A stretch of 64,000 bases of DNA from Favolaschia claudopus (lineage: Eukaryota > Basidiomycota > Agaricomycetes > Agaricales > Mycenaceae), in the NCBI GenBank assembly GCA_037176885.1, contig JAWWNJ010000054.1, positions 372,001 to 436,000 of the forward strand, given 5' to 3'. Within the stretch, counting starts at the first letter, position 1. Each line of letters begins with the position of its first letter. The notes beneath the pieces are model-generated. The model made no database searches and was not told where the DNA came from. It was given only the letters and a program-made list of their open reading frames with translations. Shown here in pieces: positions 42,768-54,084 of this stretch. A program made the translations under genes and the position numbers.

Positions 42768-44804
42768 TTAGCTTTCCATCCCATCTGCGTCTCCCGACTC
42801 TGAAGTAACTCTTCGACGAGCTCTCTTCGATGTCCTTGGTGCCTGATACGATCCCTTAATTCAACTTGATTCCCCAGAGACTCGAAATTCTTACCAACAC
42901 CCGTCCGATTGTTTCCTCTTCACCCTCAGACATCGACATAACTCTCTTGCGCTTCTGTGCTGCCCGCGGCTGTGAGAAATTAGCAAAGTGCAGTATCATC
43001 AAGTCAGAATGGATCTTACTCTGAGCACGGTTTCTTCCTCGCTTTCATGCTCATCGGTGTCCTCATTGTCCTGTGTAATGATTGAGAAAACGGAATCTTT
43101 GAGCCACTCTGAACATACCGATTCCTTCCTCTCTTCACCGCCTTTCTCCAGCGCGAGCTCCAGATCTTTCTCATTGGGAACGAGCGGGAATGGCATCGCA
43201 CTTGGGTCTTGCGCGTTGCTGCCAGAGATCCATTCAATGTCGCCGAGTTCCTCCAGCATTTGCGAGGGAGAAGAGCAGCCGTCAGCCTTCAAGTACTTCT
43301 CCCACCGAGGTATCTTACACAGTACGTGCTCGGTGAAAGGAGGATGAAAGCCCAGCACCTGCTTGTCGAGTGCTGTTAACTTGCTGTCAAGATAGTTGTG
43401 GAAGCATATGAAAGCGGCTCGTATCTGATTCTTGGTCGTGGTCTTGAAGCCGAGCAGCTGGAGCCCTGCAACCGCGCCAAGCCCTTGATTGTCTGCAATC
43501 CAATTCGCCATCGCCATCGCAGTGGGCATCTGCACAATGCCGCTGAACGGGAGCGTATTGACAAGCTGCATAGCCGTCAAGCCGGTCTTGAATGCCGGTA
43601 TGTTGATGCTTTTGATGAGTTCGAGGGTAGCGGTCCAGCTGGGAAGGTCGGCAGGAGAGCGGCCCCTTGGGTCTTGGTTAGCCAAGGGTCCCAGGTGCTG
43701 CAGCCAAGCGTCCTCCACCTCCGGTGAGAACATAGGCCCAAACTTCTCCTCGAGAGTGAGTCGTTCCGGTTTCGGTTTCGCAGCAGAAACCTGTTGCTTT
43801 TTGAGCAACCCTTTGCGGTTGCGCTTCAGACCTGGATTCACATTGCGATCAGTGGGAGTCTGAGGGACTCGTTTCGCTGGTTGAGCAGCGAGAGTGTCAT
43901 TGGGCTGATTTCCCCATGCCCTAGGGTTGTCGTATGGTGGTGCAGTTCGCATATGACGACGCTCAGACGCTGTCGCGAACTGCTGGATCATTCCCACTAG
44001 CTCGTCCTTCCAAAACCCACCGCTAGTGTGGAGGGTGTTCAGGAACTGCTCAGTGCCTACGCCCTGTCCTGTTCCAAACCACGCCAACGTGTTTGCTAGA
44101 CCCTTTGGTCCGGTGAGCTTCTCCGGTGGGCAGTGCGCCTTGAACAATTCGGTGTAGCGATTGAACTCGCGGCACGGGTTGAGGTGGTCGGGATTGCGCT
44201 CCATATTTGCAGAGCTTTGAGCAGCAGGTTGACCGAGCAGAAGACGGCGCAAGCGGATATCTTGGTGAGGGAGGTCACGCCGCCAACTGAGCGCCTCCCG
44301 AATTATGAGACCGGCAAGACCGATGAGTGGTAGCGAGCTGCCCTGAAGTATTGCTTCCAACTCAGGAGCTTCGTATGGTTTGCGAGTGGTCCGTTTCACC
44401 GGCGATCTCGCTGTTTTACTGCGTGACTTCAACTCCTCTGCGGCTAACTGCAATTCCTCTCGAGTATCCGGATGAGCCTGCCCTGCAGTCATTTCCTGCA
44501 AAATTGTATAGGTCTCATTTCCCAAAATCCTAACGGCGTCCACGATCTTGGGATTGCCAGCAACGTGATGACCGCCCAAGCTGGAAGTAGACCCAAGGAT
44601 TGCGTAAAACGGCGTCGAGAGAGTCGGAGACCAGAATTCCGTCATCTTGACAAGTGTCGACCAAGCACTTAAGAACAGCACCTCGACAGAGGGCCCGCTG
44701 AAAGACGCTGTCATCATTGTCCTTTCGAGATCGGTGGTTTGTGCTGCTGAAGAAGTCGTGACATTGGCGTACGTTGGGGATGATGAAAGCCGACTCGAAA
44801 ACAT
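42768..44804 (-). CDS. Large intact protein of unknown function, agaricomycete-type
   Basis: Exon 1 (44804 to about 43013) is an uninterrupted frame of about 600 codons from an ATG. It is joined through a GTAAGATCC donor and TTTCTCACAG acceptor to PRAAQKRKRVMSMSEGEEET, and by a further intron to APRTSKRARRRVTSESGDAD, stop at 42768. There are basic, probably nuclear-localising, stretches at the end and middle (KRNRKGLLKKQQ). The globular core reads KFGPMFSPEVEDAWLQHLGP, LELIKSINIPAFKTGLTAMQ, LVNTLPFSGIVQMPTAMAM and FHPPFTEHVLCKIPRWEKYL. I do not recognise the domain. The clean frame over 2 kb suggests selection or recent arrival. It lies upstream, on the same strand, of nothing obvious; 0.5 kb away is the integrase-like gene, also minus, and the two may belong to one mobile unit. 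Confidence 0.65.
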
Positions 44805-45300
44805 CCAAGAGACATTTCTGAGCGCCGCTGTAGAGGGAATAGAAGGGAGCCCGCCGGGAGAACCGTCTGAGTTTCACATTGCAGATGTGGAGTTGACCAG
44901 TCTATCAGAACATTGGTGAGTAGAGAAATGATCTAGCATATTAAAAACAATTTATTAGTCACGGTATGAGAGAGGATGTAGCGGAATACCTGGGCAGATA
45001 CATATATTCTCATTACAAAACTCGCAATGTAGACGCCAAAGCAATACCTTGCTGGAAAACTGGTATAACGAATCTTGAACACCCTAAGCGATGTGAGTTT
45101 TGTCTGTATATCCCAACTGGCGGAAATGAAACTCTGGAATTCTGAACGTAGTTAACCGTATATAGGTAGCTTTGCAAGAGACAGGTGTTTTTCTGTGACG
45201 GAGCTCGAGTCAGACTCAAAGAGAAATAACAGTAGGACAGGAAACGAACGAACGTAAATGGGACCGGGCAAAATTAGGTGCGAGAATAAATTAGTTGCGG
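44805..45300. other. Intergenic, between two minus-strand genes
   Basis: No coding signal. It should contain the promoter of the 42768-44804 gene and the terminator of the integrase-like gene. Confidence 0.35.
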
Positions 45301-47073
45301 CTACAACTGCGGAACAAACTGACTACAGATATGAAAAGCCTCACACCAAACTGTTCTCCGTATGACCATGTTCCTTGACGTAACATCCACACGCTCAGCC
45401 AGAATACGATCCAGCAAAGCGACCTGCTCCACGGTGAACGGGCAGTTGGGCGGTTTGCACGGAACATCCGATAGTTGAGACGGAGCGGCGTGGAAGGGAT
45501 TCTCGTCTTCCCAGTCCTGCGGGTTTTCTTCGAGAAGATGACGCATCAGCCTAGGGTCATTAGCAACCTCCCAGTCGACACCATAGCTAGCTATGTCATC
45601 AACAGGCTCGTCTACCGGCTCCACAACATCCCCTAGCCCACGCGGGCCATCCTGAACCATACTGAAAACAAACATATCCCTAGGACTACGCTTACGCTCC
45701 CGTTTGATCTGTACCTTGTGAGAATTCCAAGCCTCCGCCCACTCCTGCGCGTCTTGATTAATGGAATCTAAAAAGAGATGATGGAGGAGCCAGATGTCGC
45801 CAGGGCTGCGAGGATTCAGGCCGTGGTTGATCTCGAGATCGTGGAAGAAGTTCTTCCACTTCTGTCCAAAGCCGTGTGTGACGTCGTACCAGAGTCGTTC
45901 AATACGGGTGTTGTGTACGCTTCTAAAACCTAACTTAGCAGACGCCAACGATGAGATTCATCAACAGCCTTACCGTCCCCAAATATAGGATCCTCGACCG
46001 CTCCCGCGATGCTCCTCCATCCAAGCAGCGACAAGAATGTTCTCCGTTCCATGGTCACCCCGCGCGCGACTGGGCGTCCCGTATCGAGAAACGGCGTAAA
46101 GAAAGAGGTCGAGAACTGTTTGGGCGCGATTGTTGTTGACGGCGTGTATGCCGGTGATGAACCGCGACTTTCCATCGATGAAACAATGAATAACAATTTT
46201 GAAACCTGCGCAATGAGTGAGCAGAGAATCAAATATTCAAATGCGTAAGACGCCACCGTCTTGCCCATCATGATGCCAGAGAGAATTAGCGCCAGCTACC
46301 TTGTATGCTTTGCGATGGATAGAGCGGTCCCCAAATTCACCGGGAGCACCGTGGACTCGGAGATAGGAATCGACGATGCGTTGACGAGTAACCCGGTGCC
46401 CGCTAGCCTGAAGCCGACCAGCAATCATGTTCCTCCCAAACGCGGGAAAGATGTCCAAAATCTCTCCGATGGCAGCGTCGAGCTGAGCGTCTGTGAGAGT
46501 CGAAGGGGCCGAGCGAGAGGCGGAGGTACAGGTGCGCTGCTGGGTGCCGTCCGCAAGCCTCTCGTTGGGATAGACAGGAACCCCGGGAGTAGCGATGCCT
46601 TGATCAAGCGCTGCGCGGCGGACTGTACGGGGGGTGACAGTTGAGAACGGAAGCAACGCCGGAAGAGCCACGAAGACTAAGAGCTTCCTGCAGAAACGCG
46701 GGATCGATCTGTTTCTTGGGGCGACCACGGCGACCGGTGGAGGACTCGGTGATGACTGTGATGGAGGGGCCTTCCTGCGGGTCGGTAGACATGTGGCAGG
46801 CTTCGTCAAGGAGATCGGCCATGGTAGCGACACTTTGCTGTAGCGTCGCAAACTCAGCAGGAGGGAAGAGGGCGCGATGCTAAATGAACGTAAGTAGATA
46901 TATGCCTCAAAATATCCTCAACGCACCGGCTCTGCAGCTTCAAGCAAGCGGAAAGCTTGATCCCTCTGCAAACGGAGTCTAGCCGTGTCGCCAAGCTGAG
47001 TGCGTAGTGCTGTAGTGACGCGAGATTCCAAGACGCTATACGCAGCACGGAGATTGGAAAGCGGGTCTGCCAT
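45301..47073 (-). pseudogene. DDE integrase-core protein, one homopolymer frameshift
   Basis: Five exons. Exon 1 begins MADPLSNLRAAYSVLESRVT (ATG at 47073). Exon 2 has HRALFPPAEFATLQQSVATM, RRGRPKKQIDPAFLQEALSL, then after the shift RTVRRAALDQGIATPGVP, an HTH-like region FGRNMIAGRLQASGHRVTRQ and AGANSLWHHDGQ (first D). Exon 3 has FKIVIHCFIDGKSRF and SRARGDHGTENILVAAWMEE (second D). The last exon has SVHNTRIERLWYDVTHGFGQ (E) and WLLHHLFLDSINQDAQEWAE. This is the retroviral-integrase-like (rve) fold of a family common in agaricomycetes. All three catalytic residues are present. A run of six C (minus strand, about 46629-46634) is one base too long to keep the frame; this could be a sequencing error. 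No LTR or TIR was found around it. Its origin may be a transposon, with possible domestication. Confidence 0.75.
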
Positions 47074-47792
47074 GAGCGAGAAAGACAGAAAGCGAACTTC
47101 ATCTTGGCAAGTGAGGCCGAGTCATTGGTTTCTTGGGAACGAGAGTCCAGACCGAGAGCTAAGTCAGCGTCCGGAACTTAAGATAGAGACCATGTGGAGA
47201 GCAGAGGCCGGCGGCGAGAACAAGACAGCAAAGTGTGCAATCAAGGAAACAAGAAGTCGGCATCCAAAGATCTGTGGACTCGTTGACGGTGGAAGAGCCA
47301 AAGAAAAACAGTGTCAAGTTGCACAAAAAAAAAACAATCGTGAGATCGAAGATCTTCGAAGATCAGCGGCTTCTCTTTTTTTGCCTGGATTGTTTTTTGT
47401 ACTCTTCACGTATCTTCAAGGATCTGCAACACAAAAAAAACTCTCAACGTGCAAAAAACACTTCAATTATTCGCAGATTCTCAAGGATCTTCAAAGAAAG
47501 TTGAACTGAATTTCGATTTTTTAGCAAATCTGCCAAGATCTTCGAAGATCTTCGAAGATTCTCGAGGATCTGTGCATTCCAAGCATAAAAACAGCCCCCG
47601 CTTCATACAAAAGGTATTTTTGTCCAGGGGGGGGCAGTCAAATATTTCCGGCGAAATAAAGCCCTCGAAATGACCGATTTTTCTAGAATTTAGAAACCGA
47701 CCGAAAAGTCCCCGAAGGTCACGTGGATAGATTCCCACAGATCCGGCACTCTCCAAAACAACTCCAAAACACATTAAACAACACGGAAAAAC
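47074..47792. repeat. Region with ATCTTCGAAGATC palindromes
   Basis: AGATCTTCGAAGATC occurs near 47348, and tandemly near 47541-47570 (GATCTTCGAAGATCTTCG), with CAAGGATCT variants between. No coding region. It looks like a subterminal repeat array of an unidentified element. Confidence 0.45.
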
Positions 47793-48454
47793 TAGTCTCG
47801 GAAACCCAGACGTTCCTCCTCCTCATTCCTTGTAGCCGGAGGTCTTTCCATATATAGTGAATGAATGACATTTTTGACAGCTGATTGATTTTTGAGCCTG
47901 GGAGAATTTTTTGACGGAGGAACGTCTGGGCCGGTCGATGTGTACCCACCTACCATCACTCTCTCCTCTCATAAAATTTTGCGCGTTGACGCGTCGCTCC
48001 TGGCTGGAAACCTCAAGGAATACCTCCAGACAATGATGGATGGCCTCCCTCGAGAATATTTGACCTCGGATGTGCCAGCTCACGAGATTAGTTGTAGATT
48101 TTGTTCGCGGTATATTTCAAGAGTTAGGCCCCATTGTATGACGATCAAGCGCTATTGGACCACATATTCACTGTATATTGGTTGCTAGAGCTGCTAGTAA
48201 TAGATGCTACGATGCACTTTGCTGTGGTTGGGTATGTGCAAGCCACTTTCGCGGGCAAAGCATCCTGGCGCGTCGAGTGATGGTAGGTGACACCACATCG
48301 ATCGGCCCAGACGTCTCCAAGCCTTTTAATTTTCCCACAAGCCAACCATCAGTCAACTGTCAAAAATGTCTTGTATTCACTATATAAGGAAATACCTCCG
48401 GCCTCTGTATTCTTCTGCACGGATTGTGCGGAGACGTCTGGGTTTCCGAGACTA
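47793..48454. mobile_element. TIR element (662 bp) with 8-bp TSD and ~115-bp TIRs
   Basis: TIRs start TAGTCTCGGAAACCCAGACG and extend about 115 bp (including CCGGAGGT..TTCC and TATATAGTGAAT). They are flanked by GGAAAAAC (47785-47792 and 48455-48462). The first 8 bases, TAGTCTCG, equal those of the 8-kb element. The interior holds a plus-strand frame (about 47892-48130) reading ILRVDASLLAGNLKEYLQTM and LPREYLTSDVPAHEI, protein-like but not recognised. Confidence 0.85.
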
Positions 48455-48483
48455 GGAAAAACCGCGCGCGCGTGCTGACAAAG

Positions 48484-48600
48484 CCGGGAACTTCTCCATT
48501 CCGAGGGTGATGGCAAAACGGTCCAGGTTCCCACGGTGGGTCATTGTTTTACCCTTCCAAACCCCTCGGCCGGGAGAACTGCGCAGGGTGATCAGAAAGC
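48484..48600. repeat. Dispersed repeat, copy 3 (CATTCCGAGGGTGATGG)
   Basis: A partial, more diverged copy of the 37061/41526 repeat. Confidence 0.6.
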
Positions 48601-48650
48601 CTGGTCGCGTCACAGCGGATATCATAGCCGTGAGTTATCCTGCCTATCTA

Positions 48651-49015
48651 CAGCCGTTTTGTAAACAATATACGGGTTTTGATCAACTCGTTTGTGCTTA
48701 CCTTTGTTGTGCTTCCCATCACCAGCTCCACTTCGGCCGAATTTGAGTTTTGCTTCCGCCACCCAGAGAACACCAGGAAAAAACAGGAGCTTAACAGAAC
48801 TTAGGATTAAGACTCAGCTGCTATTTGCCCAAAGCTCGACACGGCCATGACTTGCGAGCAAGGGCCGAAACAAGGGACCAGCGGCACTTGATGTGGTACG
48901 GCAGCGCCCCACAAAGTGGTGCTCCCGGCTTTGCCGATGACAGAATTGTCAACAAACGTAAGCACAAACGAAGCACCACTCGATCAAAACCCGTATATTG
49001 TTTCCAAAACGGCTG
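48651..49015. mobile_element. TA-site MITE (CAGCCGTTTTG family)
   Basis: 365 bp, TIR about 50 bp (CAGCCGTTTTGTAAACAATA..), flanked by TA at 48649-48650 and 49016-49017. Non-coding. Confidence 0.88.
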
Positions 49016-49063
49016 TATCGTTGTAATCTTCGAAGTCGGGCTACTCACAATGACAGCTATGTA

Positions 49064-49879
49064 CAAAACACTGGAGCGCTCCGAAAAAAAGTTCACACAA
49101 CGGTTTTGACAGCTCCTGCCTAATTCGGCCAGCCCGCTCCACTCTCTCCAACGACACTCGCCCTTTCGTCACTGCTCCTGGAACGTCTCTCTCGCCTACC
49201 ATGCCCTACAATACCTTCCGCTACATCCCTCCTGCACACAAGCGGCTCATGATTACCATGGCCGCCAACGGGATGTCCAATCAAGAGCATAGGCTGCAAC
49301 ACGAGGTCGCCCCGCCCTGACGCGCCAGCCGTCGACGTAGTGTTGCCGGAAGCTGGAGCTAGCTCCGAGCTGAGTTCAACTCCAACTCGACCCCTTCCCA
49401 AAAGCGGCACCTCGAGGTGATGCCAGCTCGCCTCGACTCCTCCCTCGTCACCCAAAGCGGACGACGTGACATTTCTGGTGGTGTAACTGAGTGACATCAC
49501 ACTCCCTCCCCAGTTTCTGTATTGGCCGTTTCTTGGCCGTTTTCGACGTATAAAAAGCAGTTTGAGCTTGAAGAGAGCTCAGGAAAACCTTCCACATAAA
49601 AATTTGGTCCATTCTCCCCTAAAATTTTGCCCTTCGGGTGGAAAGATGAACCCTGGGACAGCCCGGGACACTAGATTCCCATATCCGGTATCAGCTCTGA
49701 GCCAGCTCCGGTCAACTCGAGCTGACAGCGAGCTGATGGGCAATCAACTCGAGTTCAGCTCCAACTCAGCTCCCGGCAACACTACGTCGACGCAATGGAT
49801 CCGGCAGTGCCTACCTCATATGGCAATTGACGTCATCGCATCAATGGGAACTTTTTTTTCGGAGCGCTCCAGTGTTTTG
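49064..49879. mobile_element. TA-site MITE (CAAAACACTGGAGCGCTCCG family) hosting a hAT MITE
   Basis: TIR CAAAACACTGGAGCGCTCCG then an A-run, flanked by TA at 49062-49063 and 49880-49881. It contains the hAT MITE 49338-49784, so its own length is about 370 bp. Confidence 0.85.
49338..49784. mobile_element. hAT-type MITE, copy 2
   Basis: 447 bp, TIR TAGTGTTGCCGG, 8-bp TSD CGTCGACG (49330-49337 and 49785-49792). The reverse complement of 37316-37752 with few differences; the clearest is an extra GGGCTGTCCC-type 10-bp duplication. Confidence 0.9.
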
Positions 49880-50341
49880 TAGATAGCTGGAATGCCCAGG
49901 ATGTCGTTGACAAATTCAAGGCAAATGTTGGTGCTCTCGACATTTTAAATTTAGCTTGGATGCGTCTTAGCCCCAAGTGGGTCACACACACGAACAACTT
50001 TCCTTTATCCAGTCCTATTTTCCCTTTTTTTGTCTTTTTTTTTCGTTTTGAAAAAAGGTGATTTTTTAGTCCCGTCCACAGACATAGTACATGATCCCTA
50101 AGCTACGCATTGCGCCATAGTGCGCTGCAACGTTATTCGTACGAGTAAATCCAGTCTTCGTCGGAGTCTGAGTCCGAGTCAGGCGCGAGGGTAGTGTTCT
50201 GCGTTTGGAAACAGATATAATTTAGAACCGAATGCGAAGAGATTAGAGGAAGTCAGACTTAATTGTATATCCCAATTCATCTTGAAGACACCGGAGTTTC
50301 TCTTCGCGTGAATATCCTCGAGATGCGTACTTCATTAGCGA
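49880..50341. other. No gene recognised
   Basis: AT-rich with T-runs near 50035. No supported feature. Confidence 0.35.
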
Positions 50342-50644
50342 CTGCACTGAGGAAGTAGAACCCCCTGAATTTCCCATAGCCGGACCATGAATTCCACAAT
50401 TCATGGGATTATCTGGTGAATTCAGATTCAGGGGGTTGTAACTTCATGTAGCTCATTCACATAATTATGTTAGGCCAAAACGAACTATGTGAATTTCGCT
50501 TGAAAATTGAATGAATGCAGTTGTGTGAAAACTGCTCAAAAAATTCATTCCTGGCTTCCAGGCGAGTCTTTGAAATTCACCCATGCACCTCGTGGAATTC
50601 ATGGAGATCAAGTTGCCCGGAACACGGTACATGGTTCTGGTCAC

Positions 50645-50681
50645 TAGTCTCGTGACCAGCCTCTCACGACATCCCAAACTG
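50645..50681 (+). repeat. Left TIR of the 8-kb element
   Basis: Begins TAGTCTCGTGACCAGCCTCT and ends CCCAAACTG. Perfect inverse of 58600-58636. A subterminal hairpin follows (CTCTCACGACA paired with TGTCGTGAGAG, at 50662-50700). Confidence 0.9.
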
Positions 50682-50750
50682 GGAACCCTGTCGTGAGAGT
50701 CTGGAACTATCATCGGCCAGGTAACCGTACCCTTGCTCTATCACTTTTGA

Positions 50751-50900
50751 TCTATTTTTCACACGCTAACAGGCCTCTTTCCGACTCTTCCGTGGCTCTT
50801 CGGACTTTTTCGGAGCCCTTCGGAAACCCTTCCCGCACATCCGGCGGAGGGTTCCCACGCTTTGCCTCACCTCTCGGGCGTGTTTCTCGCATGTTTGCGA
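50751..50900 (+). promoter_or_regulatory. Leader/promoter repeat before the helicase gene
   Basis: About 150 bp, nearly identical in inverse orientation to 57396-57544. It includes AACAGGCCTCTTTCCGACTC, a run of TTCGGA words (CTTCGGACTTTTTCGGAGCC) and TTCCCACGCTTTGCCTCACC. It ends about 75 bp before the helicase ATG. Read as a shared promoter or 5' UTR; no core promoter element is certain. Confidence 0.6.
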
Positions 50901-50976
50901 CGAAGTTTTAGCACTTGTCTCTTGCTTTTGTACACCCTCTTTAGACTTTAGCTATCCCAAGTCTCTTAGCCTCCAA

Positions 50977-53900
50977 ATGAGCACCAATTCTCATTCAAAC
51001 AGGTCACACCATGCCCGGTCTTCATCAGCATCAAGTGCTTCTTCTTTTGTATCTACTCCACGCCGCCCAAGTGGTCTTCGGAATGCTTCTACAGATATGG
51101 CATCTCCCGGAAATCCTCTAGCTGTTACTCCATCCGAGAAACAGTATAGAAATGGCTATGAAATTCAACCTAAAGCTTTATCTTTCAGACCATATTCCTT
51201 GAACAGTCCTGGTACTTCCCCTCGGGCTGCCTTTAATCTGTCACAGAATACTCTGCTGAACAAGACTGAAGCTCTTGATCCCTCTCAGTGGAATGAGCTA
51301 GCAGTAGAGGCAGGGCTTTTACCTGAAGGAGCAGAGCTTCGCTCTTTTCAAGTACAAGTTTGCAATCTGGTTTTGATGGGCAGAGGTGACTGTGTCTTGA
51401 TATCAGCCACTGGATCTGGGAAATCTCTTACTTGGACCTTACCTCTGGTTGCACGCGGTGAAGGAATCTCTCTTGTCATTACCCCTTTCACAAGTCTTGG
51501 TTTGGAAGGCGAGATGTTGTATGTTATTCAATTTCAATCCTTGACAAAATTGTGTTGAATTAAATGAGTATCCAGGAGCAAGACAGGAAACATTTCCTCT
51601 AAATTTATATACGCAGAGCAACACAGCGAAGAAGATTATGAAGCTGTGGCCAGAGGCGAAATGACAGTTGCTTATGTCTGCCCAGAAACATTGGAGTCTC
51701 CTGCATTTGCTCGGCTTTTACACTCACAGGCATGGAGAAAAAGATTATCAGCTATATACCTCGATGAAGCACATCTAGTACATCAGGCTCGTGGTTGGCG
51801 GCCGTCATGGATGGTCTGGAGAGACCACGGGGATTGGTAGTGAGCACGTGCACTCTCTCTTTGTCAGCCTCAGAGATTTTTTCTTCCTTCGCCCCCATCT
51901 CCCCCTCCAGCTTTTGGCCTCCGTGGCTTCGTATCTACCTCCGTGGCCTTGCCCTCGTTCTCATACTAGTTTTTGTTGTTTCGCATTGTACACAGCTCTA
52001 GTTCGACGGGCCTGAGGACCTCGCGGGGTTCGGAGGCACTTCTCTCATCCGCTGGCTCCTTGCGGACTTCTGCAGCCCCCAATTCAAGTGGGCTGCTCCG
52101 TGCCCGTTCCACTTGCAACCCTCCACAAGCTCCAGAGGTATGTGAAGCTTGTGGAACGGGCCGTCATCCCCCTCTCCTTCTTTTCGACTCTCTGGCCACA
52201 ATGTTCCCGCCCTTCGCCGTCACTCTCGTATTTCGATCTGGCGGTCTACCACCCGGCTTTCTGTGGAGGGCCTTTGGCGTCCGTGCAAGTATCTCCCCCG
52301 CCTTTCGGCTGGTCGATTGCACTCGCTTCATTGGGCTGCCGAGGCCCTCCCTCTTGTAGGAGCACTGCGGGGCTCATAGTTTAGCCCTTCCGCCAATTTA
52401 TACAGATCTAGTACCTCTCTCTCTCTCTCTCAGAGCGAGCGAGACCAATCCTGGATGGTCTGGAGAGACCACGGGGATTGGTAGTGAGCACGTGCCCTCT
52501 CTCTTTGTCAGCCTCAGAGATTTTTTCTTCCTTCGCCCCCATCTCCCCCTCCAGCTTTTGGCCTCCGTGGCTTCGTATCTACCTCCGTGGCCTTGCCCTC
52601 GTTCTCATACTAGTTTTTGTTGTCCCACCCACCATCCCCAGCTTACTTGTCCCATTTGCGTGTTTGTGTTAGTTAGGCTTATTTAGTTTTTAGCTACACG
52701 GTGGGCTACCGAGGCCCTCCCTCTTGTAGGAGCACTGCGGGGCTCATAGTTTAGCCCTTCCGCCAATTTATACAGATCTAGTACCTCTCTCTCTCTCTCT
52801 CAGAGCGAGCGAGACCAATCCTACTCTCGTATCTACCAGCTTCGGAACATCATTGGAAATGATGTTCCCCTGATTTGTCTTTCTGCCACTTGTCCCGAGG
52901 CTTTTCGTGCCTCGCTTGTAACGTATGCAGGTCTCCACCCAGACTACACTCTCATCAATCTGGTCAATTTCCGTCCTGAATTGTCAACTATTATCATTCC
53001 TATGGAAAACGACATTCAAAGCTTTCTTGATATATATTGCATTCATACTTTCACTGGGCTGTAAACTTGCAGATCTTGTATTTTCTGTGACGATATTGAT
53101 CGGCTGACAGAGATGTTTTGGTGGGCATTTTATCGAGCAGCTTATCTTCAATTGCCTACCCATGTCATTGACATAATTCATTCTGGTCTTTCACCTCGTC
53201 ATCAAGAGCTTGCTTTACAGGACTTTCGAGATGGAAAAACCCTCATACTGCTTGGTACCTCAAAGATCAGTGCTGGAATGAATTTTCCAGGAGTACAACG
53301 TATCCTACAATATGGATGTGAAGGTCTCACTATCCCTGATGTTGGTCAGCGTGGAGGAAGGGGAGGGAGAAAGAAGGGTGAACGTTGTGTTTTGGTGCTC
53401 CTTGTTGAACCTAGCATGCTCAAAGATATAACTGTTGACAATCCCAAAAATCAAGATCCACAAATGATTGAGCTTCTTCAATCAAAGGAATGTGCTGAAA
53501 AGATAATTCAGAGACATCTGGGAAATACGAATAACTGGTATCGGAATGAGTCAATGCCATGCTGCAATAGATGTAACCCAGAATACAAACCTCCCAGACA
53601 GTATAAATGGATTGATGTCAACCCCGCACCCAAATCAGACTATGTTAGTGTGAAGACAACAAAACCTCGAGAGGAAACAATATACAAAAGACTTGTAGAG
53701 TGGAGACTTGATTACTGGAAGAAGTGCTGGAAAGATGACTGGCCAAGTTATGGGCCGAAGTCACTGGTTTCTGATGCTGACTTCCAAGAAATTTCGACTC
53801 ACACTGGAAAGATTATTACATTGGAAGATCTGAGAAATTATACTTCTTCATTGGGCTGCCCTCTCAACTCCCCTTCTCAAACAAATCCACAAGATATGTG

Positions 53901-54061
53901 AAGATCTCAATGTCCTCCCTACTTTACAAGTTGTTGAAACAGCTGAGCTACCTATTGTCTCTGAACCAGTATCTACACGCAAAAGGAAAAGGGCTCCAAC
54001 AGCAAAACTAGAGGAAGGAGAGATGCTCCTGATGGATTTATCATGGTCTACAGATATTTGA
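50977..54061 (+). pseudogene. RecQ-like DNA helicase, interrupted
   Basis: A superfamily-2 helicase with a Ser-rich N-terminal tail. Motif I is ISATGSGKSLTW (Walker A) at about residue 145. An intron near 51525-51570 follows, then motif II LDEAHLVHQ and GWRPSYSRIYQLRN across the insertion point. Motif III is LICLSATCPEAF. The second RecA domain has FCDDIDRLTEMFWW, HSGLSPRHQELALQDFRDGK, TSKISAGMNFPGVQRILQYG and the arginine-finger motif VI QRGGRGGR. This is the RecQ arrangement; RecQ enzymes unwind DNA 3'-5'. A Cys cluster (MPCCNRCNPEYKP) resembles a zinc site. The gene is split by a YR element (51807-52821), and the frame shifts near 53060 and 53860. The stop at 54061 lies 23 bp from the stop of the convergent DUF6589 gene. 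Confidence 0.8.
51807..52821 (+). mobile_element. Internally deleted YR retrotransposon inserted in the helicase gene
   Basis: Order A1 (51807-51978), a 360-bp internal stretch, B1 (about 52337-52452), A2 (52453-about 52706), B2 (about 52707-52821). Joining the flanks (TGGCGGCCGTC / TACTCTCGTATC) restores the helicase frame W-R-P-S-Y-S-R-I with no duplicated target bases, as expected for YR-mediated insertion. It therefore fixes the family's ends: TGGATGGTC... and ...GACCAATCC. Non-coding. Confidence 0.88.
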
Positions 54062-54084
54062 TTACAAAATGTAACTAAGTAGAA

